From NCBI GenBank assembly GCA_004535795.1, contig SPIA01000001.1, forward strand, positions 333,431 to 397,430: a DNA stretch of 64,000 bases, written 5' to 3'. The stretch comes from Gammaproteobacteria bacterium LSUCC0057 (lineage in GTDB: Bacteria > Pseudomonadota > Gammaproteobacteria > Pseudomonadales > Porticoccaceae). This document shows positions 37,814 through 44,855 of this stretch, piece after piece. Position 1 is the first letter of the stretch; each line of letters opens with the position of its first letter. Position numbers and translations under genes: made by a program. Below the pieces are notes generated by a model. That model ran no database searches. It saw nothing but the letters and a program-made list of their open reading frames with translations, and had not been told where the DNA came from.

Positions 37814-37875
37814 GCGACAAAACAGCGGCGGCGCTCTCATAGCGTTATTAGACGCCGCTGGCAACGATTTGTCGC
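37814..37875. repeat. Two-part inverted repeat between spuC and puuD
   Basis: Outer arms GCGACAAA (37814-37821) and TTTGTCGC (37868-37875); inner arms CAGCGGCG (37823-37830) and CGCCGCTG (37853-37860). Both pairs are perfect, with a 22-base centre and one-sided bulges of 1 and 7 bases. It fills the divergent promoter region and could be an operator or a transcript hairpin. Confidence 0.7.
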
Positions 37876-37936
37876 TACCCCAAAAGGGGGGCGCAGCTGT
37901 GCCGTTAATCGCCGAACCAGTCAGAGGTCTGTTGTT

Positions 37937-38719
37937 ATGAGCCGTGTCGATTCAGTGCCGCATATCGGCATTCCGTGTGATGTGTTTGCCCGAGGTATAC
38001 ACCCCTTTCACGGTGTCGGAGAGAAGTATATCAACGCCGCGGTGCACGGTGCCGGCGGGCTGCCGCTGCTGCTGCCAGCGACCGGCGCGGCGGGCGATCT
38101 TAGCGCCGCCGCCCCCTATTCAGTCGAACAGCTACTCGACGGGCTCGACGCCTTGCTGCTGCCGGGCAGCCCTTCAAACATCCAACCTCACCACTACGGC
38201 GCCGACAGTGGCGATGACGGCAAGGCCGATCCGCAGCGCGACCACTTAACGCTGGCGCTGATTCGCGCCGCGCGGCGCCGGCGGCTGCCGATACTGGCGA
38301 TCTGCCGCGGCTTTCAAGAGCTCAACGTGGCTCTTGGCGGCAGCTTGCACCCGCAGCTATGTCGGCTCCCGCAGTTTATCGAACACCGCGAAGATACTGG
38401 CCAGAGCCGTGCCGAGCAGTATGCGCCGGCACACAGTGTCAACCTGGTGGCCGGCGGCTGGCTGTCGCAGTGGCTAGAGGCCGGGCAGTGGCGGGTCAAC
38501 TCGCTGCACGGTCAGGGGGTCGATCGGCTGGCGCCAGGGCTAGTGGTGGAGGCCACCGCACAGGATGGCTTGATTGAGGCGGCGCGACTGGCTGACACCG
38601 ATGGCTGGGGGCTGGGCGTGCAGTGGCACCCGGAGTGGCAGTTTGCCCAAGATCCACTGTCGACCCGGCTGTTTGACGAGTTTGGCGCCGCTGCCAGAGC
38701 TTACGCGCTGAGCAAATAG
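37937..38719 (+). CDS. puuD: Gamma-glutamyl-gamma-aminobutyrate hydrolase (class-I glutamine amidotransferase-like)
   Basis: Cytosolic hydrolase of the C26 family, releasing GABA from gamma-glutamyl-GABA in the Puu route of putrescine use. Catalytic Cys123 is in AICRGFQELNV, and His231 with Glu233 are in GVQWHPEW. From the ATG at 37937 the protein has 260 residues, matching PuuD; the much longer open frame upstream runs antisense through spuC and is not coding. The other puu genes (glutamyl-putrescine synthetase and oxidase) are absent from the window. Confidence 0.88.
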   Translation: MSRVDSVPHIGIPCDVFARGIHPFHGVGEKYINAAVHGAGGLPLLLPATGAAGDLSAAAPYSVEQLLDGLDALLLPGSPSNIQPHHYGADSGDDGKADPQRDHLTLALIRAARRRRLPILAICRGFQELNVALGGSLHPQLCRLPQFIEHREDTGQSRAEQYAPAHSVNLVAGGWLSQWLEAGQWRVNSLHGQGVDRLAPGLVVEATAQDGLIEAARLADTDGWGLGVQWHPEWQFAQDPLSTRLFDEFGAAARAYALSK

Positions 38720-38818
38720 CCCTATTGAGCCGAGGGCGAATCCTGCTATATTTACACCTAGACGGTGCCTGGAGCTCCGCGATAACAACGACCTCAAGTC
38801 TGGTACGGAGAATGTCCA

Positions 38819-41269
38819 ATGGTTAAAACTAGCGGCTCGCATTGCGCTCTATCTACCCGTCGTCAGCTGCTGGCGGCAGTCATCGGTGCCTCAGTGGCAA
38901 CACTGTCGAGCGCCGCCACCATCGAAGAGGTGTTGGTCACCGCGCAAAAGCGCGAGCAGTCAGTGCAAGATATTCCTATTACGGTGTCGGCATTCACCGG
39001 CTCGTTTATCGACTCGGCGCAGATCACCGACGCCAAAGAGTTGGCGCTGTTGACTCCCGGGGTGGCCGGCAATAGCGATGACAGCTTTTTAGATACCATC
39101 AACATTCGCGGTATCAGCACCAACGATTTTGGTGTGGGTGCCGAGCCTTCGGTGGGGGTCTACCAGAACGGTATCTACCTCGGCCGCACCGGCGGCGCGC
39201 TGTCGAGCTTCTTTGATCTCGAGCGCGTCGAGGTGGTAAAAGGGCCGCAGGGGACACTGTTTGGCCGCAACGCCAGCGCCGGCGCTATCACCATTCACAC
39301 CAACCGACCCAGTGCCGAGCTGGGCGGTTCGCTCGATGTCGGTATTGGCCAAGATGGCTATGTCGAAACTACCGCAGTGCTCAACATGCCGATCTCCGAG
39401 CAGTGGAGTTCGCGGTTGGCACTCTATCGCGAGAACAAAGATGGCTGGGTAGAGAACTCGGTTAACGGTGAAACCGTCGGCGAGCTGGAGGTGAGTGCCG
39501 CGCGCTTCACCCTGCAACATGAAAATGAGCTGGTCACTACCCTGCTGACCGTCGAGCACGAGGACCGCTTGCTGCCGCCATCGCTGTATCAATCGTTCGA
39601 CCCAGAACAGATGGGGTTGGGTTTTTTGAGCAACCTCTCCAGCGCTGAAGAGTCATTTGAGTCTAATTTGGGCCGCGATCAGCTGTTTGATGAGGGCCAA
39701 GTGTGGGGGACAACGCTGGATGTCACGGTCGATCTGGGCGACGGCTACAGCCTCAACTCGCTGACTGGAATTCGCGGCCACGACTACCACTACCGCGAAG
39801 ACTTCGACGGCAACCGCTTTGATGTATTCAGTTTTGAGCAGCTACAAGAGCAGGATTACTTCAGCCAGGAGTTTCGTATTAACTACGACGGCGATGGAGA
39901 TGTGAGCTGGTTTGTCGGCGCCTCAATTTACAAGGAAGATCTGAAAACACGCTACAACCAACGTTTTGACGAAGATGTGATGTGCGGCAGTTGGGGCCAA
40001 GCTTACGTAGGCTACGATGCTGACTACGTCACCGACTGCGCCAGTTATTACAACTACTACAACTGGGTCAACTATTACGGAGATGACTACGACAGCTACG
40101 CAGAGTTCGCCGACAGCGACGATTTCAACCCTGACTACGGCCCTGGTATTGGCCAGCGCAATGATGCCGTCGATGTTGATGCCGAGTATGAGGGGTGGGG
40201 CATCTACGGTGACGCTACCTGGCAGGCCACCGAGCGTTTGGCAGTTACGGCGGGCGCCCGTTACACCACAGACAAGCGCGATTTTGCGGTCAATCATAAC
40301 GGCTACAACGCCGAGGGGTACCCAGGCTTCTACTACGGCTTCCCTTACTTTACCAGCAGCCCAGTGCGCGCCAGCGAAGAGTGGAATAACCTCTCTTGGC
40401 GGTTTGCTGCCAATTTCCAGCTCAACGATGAGGTGATGCTCTACGGAAACCTCTCAACCGGCTACAAGGCGGGCGGTTTTAATACCTTCTTCCTCGAGTT
40501 TGCTGAGGGGGTCGATCCGCTCGATCTAGCCGCTAGCTGCGACGAGCTGGACGACGGCTGTGGCGATGAGGCACTGCCCGACGCCAGTACCGCCGGGCTG
40601 GGCGCCAAGCCAGAAAAGTTTGAAGAGGAAGAGGTGCTCAATATTGAGCTCGGCTTTAAAGCTACGCTACTCGATGGCGCGATGCAGCTCAACGGCAACC
40701 TCTACCGCTACGAGTTTGACAACATGCAGGTGGGAGCCTATCGCGAAGGCTCGGTCTATATTCTCAGCAATGTCGGCGATGCCGAAGGGCAGGGGGTGGA
40801 GCTTGATCTGCGCTGGTTGCCCAGCGACAGTCTAGATATCTACCTGGCGGTCGGTTGGGCCGACTCTGAGCTGACCCGTGCCGCCGCCGACTTCTGTGCG
40901 CTGGTCGACTGCGATGAGGGTGCCGAGCTGTCAGGCACCGTAGACTTCAGCGCGGCGCTGGTGGCCAGTTACCGCTGGGCGCTCGACAACGGCGAGCTGG
41001 CGCTGACCTGGGAGACCTTCCATCAAGGTGACTCACCCGGGTTTGGTGAATTTAATAACGACCCGCTAATGCTGGAGAGTTTTACCACCAGCAATGTTCG
41101 TCTCGGTTATGAGAGTGGTGACAACTGGCGCGCCTCGCTGTGGGTCAGCAACGTCACTGATGAGTTCTACTTTAAAGGGATCACCGGCCGCGAGGGCAAT
41201 TTGGCCGCCCACCGCTTTGGCTATGCTGAACCTCGCCGGGTTGGGGTGCGCTTTAGCTTCGACTTCTAG
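38819..41269 (+). CDS. TonB-dependent outer-membrane receptor with Tyr/Asp-rich loop
   Basis: An 816-residue receptor: N-terminal signal region ending about residue 36 (TLSSAA), a TonB-box-like IEEVLVTAQKR, the plug (QDIPITVSAFTG, INIRGISTNDFG, VEVVKGPQGTLFGRNASAGAITIHTNRP) and a barrel ending VGVRFSFDF. A loop around residues 390-435 is extremely rich in Tyr and Asp (e.g. SYYNYYNWVNYYGDDYD), probably exposed and perhaps ligand- or cation-binding. A GGAG site lies eight bases before the ATG and a terminator follows. The neighbouring polyamine genes hint at amine-linked substrates, but that is weak. Confidence 0.94.
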   Translation: MVKTSGSHCALSTRRQLLAAVIGASVATLSSAATIEEVLVTAQKREQSVQDIPITVSAFTGSFIDSAQITDAKELALLTPGVAGNSDDSFLDTINIRGISTNDFGVGAEPSVGVYQNGIYLGRTGGALSSFFDLERVEVVKGPQGTLFGRNASAGAITIHTNRPSAELGGSLDVGIGQDGYVETTAVLNMPISEQWSSRLALYRENKDGWVENSVNGETVGELEVSAARFTLQHENELVTTLLTVEHEDRLLPPSLYQSFDPEQMGLGFLSNLSSAEESFESNLGRDQLFDEGQVWGTTLDVTVDLGDGYSLNSLTGIRGHDYHYREDFDGNRFDVFSFEQLQEQDYFSQEFRINYDGDGDVSWFVGASIYKEDLKTRYNQRFDEDVMCGSWGQAYVGYDADYVTDCASYYNYYNWVNYYGDDYDSYAEFADSDDFNPDYGPGIGQRNDAVDVDAEYEGWGIYGDATWQATERLAVTAGARYTTDKRDFAVNHNGYNAEGYPGFYYGFPYFTSSPVRASEEWNNLSWRFAANFQLNDEVMLYGNLSTGYKAGGFNTFFLEFAEGVDPLDLAASCDELDDGCGDEALPDASTAGLGAKPEKFEEEEVLNIELGFKATLLDGAMQLNGNLYRYEFDNMQVGAYREGSVYILSNVGDAEGQGVELDLRWLPSDSLDIYLAVGWADSELTRAAADFCALVDCDEGAELSGTVDFSAALVASYRWALDNGELALTWETFHQGDSPGFGEFNNDPLMLESFTTSNVRLGYESGDNWRASLWVSNVTDEFYFKGITGREGNLAAHRFGYAEPRRVGVRFSFDF

Positions 41270-41293
41270 TCGTTTAACCGCACCAATATAAGG

Positions 41294-41323
41294 CGCCAGC
41301 TGCTTGCGGCTGGCGTTTTTTTT
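41294..41323 (+). terminator. Rho-independent terminator after second TonB receptor
   Basis: Stem CGCCAGC (41294-41300) with GCTGGCG (41309-41315), 8-base loop, then eight T. It separates the receptor from the glutathione transferase gene 28 bases further on. Confidence 0.9.
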
Positions 41324-41350
41324 GCCAGCGATGAAATGTAAGGAATAGCT

Positions 41351-42013
41351 ATGACGATGACACTGTGGCACTGCCGCGACGCCCGCTCACTGCGGCCGCT
41401 GTGGACATTGGAAGAGATGGCGCTCGACTACACACTGATTGATCTGCCGTTTCCACCAAGACTGTTGGATAAAAGTTTTTTGCAGCTGAACCCGCTGGGC
41501 ACCGTGCCATTTTTTCGCGACAGCTCGCAACCTGCCACTACCGTTGAGCTCACCGAGTCGACTGCGATCTGCCACTACTTGGTGGCGCGCTACCCCGAGC
41601 AGGCCGGGGAGTTAGCGGTAGCTGTCGACCATTGCGATTACGGCGACTACCTCAACTGGCTCTATCACGCCGATGCCACTTTGACCTTCCCGCAGACTTT
41701 GATGTTGCGCTATGGCAAATTTGAACCGGAAACGCGCCGCAACCCGCAGTTAGTTGAAGATTATCGCCACTGGTATCTGGCGCGGCTGCGCAAACTGCAG
41801 GCACATTTAGAGGGGCGCGACTATCTGGTCGCCGGCCGCTTTACCATTGCCGATATCGCCGTCGGTTACGCGCTCTACTTGGGTGAGTTCAGCGGTGCCG
41901 CTGGCGACTACTCGCCGCTCATTCGAGCTTACCTAGAGCGGCTCAAGTCGCGTCCAGCGTTTGTTAAAAGCCAGCAGATCGGCCAGCGCGGCCTCTTACA
42001 TAAGGGGCTTTAA
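41351..42013 (+). CDS. Glutathione S-transferase family protein
   Basis: A 220-residue protein with the thioredoxin-like N-domain (LWHCRDARSLRPLWTLEEMALDY, LNPLGTVPFF with the cis-proline, and ELTESTAICHYL for the glutathione gamma-glutamyl site) and the helical C-domain (DYLVAGRFTIADIAVGYAL, the conserved GST N-capping Asp). The substrate is unknown. The 3' end overlaps the convergent cytochrome gene by four bases. Confidence 0.9.
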   Translation: MTMTLWHCRDARSLRPLWTLEEMALDYTLIDLPFPPRLLDKSFLQLNPLGTVPFFRDSSQPATTVELTESTAICHYLVARYPEQAGELAVAVDHCDYGDYLNWLYHADATLTFPQTLMLRYGKFEPETRRNPQLVEDYRHWYLARLRKLQAHLEGRDYLVAGRFTIADIAVGYALYLGEFSGAAGDYSPLIRAYLERLKSRPAFVKSQQIGQRGLLHKGL

Positions 42014-42576
42014 GGCTGCTGCTGGCTGAAATACTCGGCGACGTTGGCGATCTGGCTGTCAGTCAATTCCGCAGCGACCACATTCATCAGGCTGCCCTGG
42101 CGCTCACCGCTCTTAAAGGCCATAAGCTGCTGCTTGAGATAGGCGGCGTTTTGGCCAGCTAAAATCGGCCACTCGGCATTGACCGGTTTGCCCTCGATAC
42201 CGTGGCAGGAGATACAGCGTCCGCGCACATGGGCACCGGCTTCGTTGAGCTCACCGCCCGCCGCTGCAGCTGGCGGCAGTTGCGAGTAGTGGGCGGCGAG
42301 GGCATCGATCTCGCCGTCGCTGAGATTTTTTGCCTGCCCAGACATCAGTGCGTTGATGCGCTCGCCAGAGCGGTAGGCGCGCAGCTGGTCGGCTAGGTAG
42401 CGGTCGTTCTGGCCGGCTAAGTTGGGCCACAACGGGTTGGCTGAAACACCGGCGCCGCCGTGGCATGCGGCGCAGCTGGTGAGCAGTTGATCGAGTTTGT
42501 GGTTGTCGGCAAATGAAAAGCTGCTCGCCAACAGGGCGCCAATTGCGGCTAGGGTACTGAGGGTCAGAGTTTTCAT
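42010..42576 (-). CDS. Diheme cytochrome c4-like periplasmic protein
   Basis: A 188-residue secreted cytochrome with signal peptide (residues 1-23) and two c-type heme sites, CAACH (35-39) and CISCH (121-125). Each sits in a similar repeat with LAGQN and SGER motifs typical of cytochrome c4. I use the ATG at 42576 with an AGAGAG element upstream rather than the ATG at 42588. It is the last gene of the amine dehydrogenase cluster and is a candidate electron carrier from the monoheme cytochrome to a terminal oxidase. It is too small to be MauG. Confidence 0.9.
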   Translation of the reverse strand: MKTLTLSTLAAIGALLASSFSFADNHKLDQLLTSCAACHGGAGVSANPLWPNLAGQNDRYLADQLRAYRSGERINALMSGQAKNLSDGEIDALAAHYSQLPPAAAAGGELNEAGAHVRGRCISCHGIEGKPVNAEWPILAGQNAAYLKQQLMAFKSGERQGSLMNVVAAELTDSQIANVAEYFSQQQP

Positions 42577-42637
42577 AATCTCTCTCATCTTAGTGGGCCG
42601 GGCAGGACTCGGCGGTGGTGTGGATTGCGGTCATAGT

Positions 42638-43102
42638 TCAAGGGTCTATCGGGTAGTTGGCTTGTTGCAGTTGCTCGACTAACTGTGCCCTGAACTCGAT
42701 CACTTCAAAGAGTGGCTGCTGGCGGGCGGCGGTCACCTCGGCAACACTGTACGGCTGCCAGTCGGCCGCCAGACTGCTGCCGCCAAATTCGAGCAGCGTC
42801 CAGTTGAGCAGCTCGGTCAGTCGCTCGTCATTGAGCGCTGAATTGGCTGAGCCCGGTACTCGCACCAGGTATTCACGGCCGGCAGGCAGGTGCAGAAAGT
42901 AGCCAACCTGATTGTTCATGTTGGGTACACCCCGGCCGCCCTCGCCAGTGGGTATGTGGCAACCCTGACAGAGCATCTGGTAGTTGAACTTGGCACGCGC
43001 CGGGTTAATGTCGAGTGCCTGGTAGCGGCTATCAGCCACGTCTGCGGCAGCGGCGGTTGTGCAGGCTAGGCTAATCGCTAGCAGTGTAGAGCGAAATAGC
43101 AT
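42638..43102 (-). CDS. Monoheme cytochrome c of the amine dehydrogenase cluster
   Basis: A 154-residue periplasmic protein: signal peptide (residues 1-20), heme site CQGCH (45-49) and a following PNMNN that could supply the axial Met. The rest does not match the common class-I pattern closely. It begins 12 bases after the TTQ light chain gene and is probably the direct electron acceptor of the dehydrogenase. From memory, aromatic amine dehydrogenase clusters often carry a cytochrome c gene at this place. Confidence 0.85.
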   Translation of the reverse strand: MLFRSTLLAISLACTTAAAADVADSRYQALDINPARAKFNYQMLCQGCHIPTGEGGRGVPNMNNQVGYFLHLPAGREYLVRVPGSANSALNDERLTELLNWTLLEFGGSSLAADWQPYSVAEVTAARQQPLFEVIEFRAQLVEQLQQANYPIDP

Positions 43103-43114
43103 GGTGTCGGCTCG

Positions 43115-43639
43115 CTACTCTTCAAACGCCATGCCGACCACGATGGCAGTCGAGCAGTGGTAGATCGAGCTCTTCGAACCCAAGCACCAGTTGACGTCGT
43201 TGGATTTGTCGGCGCGATAGAGCGGCCGGTCGCCTTCGTCTCGCTGGCAGAGGCAGGTACCACACTGCGTGGTGCCGCAACAGTCGTTGTAAGAGATGAC
43301 GTAGCTGCGGCCATCGACCGGGTTGCGGCAGGTGCCGATCCAGGTGATGGTCGACATCTCGGTGCCGGGCGGGCAGGTGTTGACGCTGCCGCCACAGCAC
43401 TCGCACAAAAAGCCGTCAACCGCGCAGTAGCGCCAGTAGTCGCAGCTGGTTGGGTCGCCGGCTTCACCCGGGCGCAGCGGTGCCTCGGGGGCGCCGTCGG
43501 CAGCGCGCGCGACCGGCAGCAGGGGGATGGCGGCGCCACCCACCATGGCCGCACCGAGTGCCTTGATCATGCCGCGTCGCGACGAGTTCTGGGCGACACG
43601 ACGGGCCGATTTTTCAAACAGTTTGTCGAGTAGGTTCAT
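43115..43639 (-). CDS. aauA: Aromatic amine dehydrogenase light chain (TTQ subunit)
   Basis: Catalytic small subunit carrying tryptophan tryptophylquinone, oxidatively deaminating primary amines to aldehydes in the periplasm. A Tat-type leader (SSRRGMIKAL, then hydrophobic to about residue 47) precedes the mature part, which has 14 Cys. The cofactor tryptophans are W100 (ITWIGTC) and W151 (NDVNWC), and the catalytic base equivalent is D119 (SYNDCCG). The segments DGFLCxCCGG and NDVNWC match the aromatic amine type rather than methylamine dehydrogenase, which I recall as DGNICDCSGG and NDIIWC. The position equal to Thr172 of the A. faecalis enzyme appears to be Ser163. The gene overlaps the MauD-like gene by four bases. 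Confidence 0.92.
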   Translation of the reverse strand: MNLLDKLFEKSARRVAQNSSRRGMIKALGAAMVGGAAIPLLPVARAADGAPEAPLRPGEAGDPTSCDYWRYCAVDGFLCECCGGSVNTCPPGTEMSTITWIGTCRNPVDGRSYVISYNDCCGTTQCGTCLCQRDEGDRPLYRADKSNDVNWCLGSKSSIYHCSTAIVVGMAFEE

Positions 43640-44286
43640 GGCTGGGTCCCCTTGGCAGTGACTTCGGTAAACAGTTCGCCGCGCTCGGCGTCTGTCGATG
43701 GTGGATTAAAGTAATCTTGAATAGAGGCGAGGCCGCGTTCTTTGGCCTCAAACAGGCTATCGAGGTGTTCGCGCGAGTTGATGATTCCCATCGAGGCGAT
43801 TTTGCCCTGCTCGTCGACGACTACAGCGTAGGGCAGCTTGGCCACGCCGTAACTCTGGCCGAGGATCTCCGACACCACGTATGGGAAGCTCTGTAAGTTA
43901 AACCGTTTGACGTAGCCATTGTGGTCCTGCTCGGCGCCGTCGCTGGCCACTACCAGCTCCAGCCAGTCGCGCTCGGCGCGCGCCGCTGAGGTTAGCGCCG
44001 GCAGTAGAGTCTTACAGATCGGGCAGTCCGGTGAGACAAAAAACAGCAGCTGCGACTTGCCGCTGGGGCGAATGCCGGCGATCTCAACCAGCTTGCTGTC
44101 GAGGGTGGCCAAGCTCATCGCCGGCGCCGTCTGTCCAACTTCAATCTGTTTGTTGACCGCCAGTGCGCCGGCTGGGGCGACTCGCTCAAACAGCACACCT
44201 ACTTGTCTGGTCAGCGCGTAGAGCGCCACCGACAGCAGCACCACCAAGATCCACAATGCTATGTTTGAAAGAAGTAAAAAGTCCAA
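43636..44286 (-). CDS. aauD: MauD-like thioredoxin-fold maturation protein
   Basis: A 216-residue membrane-anchored protein with an N-terminal helix (residues 8-26) and a thioredoxin-like periplasmic domain holding C88-P-I-C91 in FVSPDCPICKTLLP. Its MauD counterpart is needed to form the six or more disulfides of the light chain. TTG start at 44286 with AGGAC six bases upstream. It sits between the MauE-like and light-chain genes, overlapping the latter. Confidence 0.9.
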   Translation of the reverse strand: MDFLLLSNIALWILVVLLSVALYALTRQVGVLFERVAPAGALAVNKQIEVGQTAPAMSLATLDSKLVEIAGIRPSGKSQLLFFVSPDCPICKTLLPALTSAARAERDWLELVVASDGAEQDHNGYVKRFNLQSFPYVVSEILGQSYGVAKLPYAVVVDEQGKIASMGIINSREHLDSLFEAKERGLASIQDYFNPPSTDAERGELFTEVTAKGTQP

Positions 44287-44309
44287 GTGACCGTCCTATT
44301 TATCAGGCG

Positions 44310-44849
44310 CTAAAGCAGCGCAACTATTTTTTGTCGGTTGGCGAGCAGTTGCTGCAAGCTCTGATAACCGAGCCACAACACCGCGCTGGCCGGTACTATC
44401 TGCCACCACAGCAGGGCGCTGGCGGTGAACTGAGCAGTGAACACCAGCGCTGCCAACAGTAACAGCAGGCCGTTGCGCGCGAGCAAAGCAGCAGTGATAG
44501 TCAGTGCGCCGTCAGGCCCTGCGCAGCCGCAATCCTCGCCGCCGCGTCCGCGCAGCAGCGCGACCGCGATGGCGACAAAGTAGAGCAGCAGCAGCCCTGC
44601 CGCCAGTGGCGCCGCGACAGTGCGCAACGGGTCGACTAGCAGGGCGACACCGATAGCCAGCTCCAGCGAGCCCCACAGAGCGATCAATCCGCTCCAGCGC
44701 TCACTGATCAGCAGCCCATAGCTGGCGTAGACGCCGCGGTAGTAGTCGCGGTTGGCGCGGTTGCGTTTATGCCAGCCGCTATCGACCAACAGCCAGGCCA
44801 AAAACAGTGCGCTGGCGTTGCCGAACAGCAGTGTCAGTGAGCTGAGCAC
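44310..44849 (-). CDS. aauE: MauE-like membrane protein
   Basis: A 179-residue protein with about four to five hydrophobic helices (residues 4-21, 52-76, 80-100, 115-140, 145-165) and a conserved-looking GGEDCGCAGP loop. MauE works with MauD in light-chain disulfide formation and stability, and the Cys pair in that loop may exchange disulfides. GTG start. It follows the heavy-chain gene by six bases, in the B-E-D-A order typical of TTQ enzyme clusters. Confidence 0.88.
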   Translation of the reverse strand: MLSSLTLLFGNASALFLAWLLVDSGWHKRNRANRDYYRGVYASYGLLISERWSGLIALWGSLELAIGVALLVDPLRTVAAPLAAGLLLLYFVAIAVALLRGRGGEDCGCAGPDGALTITAALLARNGLLLLLAALVFTAQFTASALLWWQIVPASAVLWLGYQSLQQLLANRQKIVALL

Positions 44850-44855
44850 GGTAAC

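Noticed and set aside
37019-37936. Large N-terminal extension of puuD
   Set aside because: It runs antisense to the spuC-like gene and across the promoter gap; the PuuD fold and length are complete from 37937.
42010-42576. The diheme cytochrome as MauG
   Set aside because: At 188 residues with two c4-like repeats it is about half the size of MauG and lacks the peroxidase-family layout.
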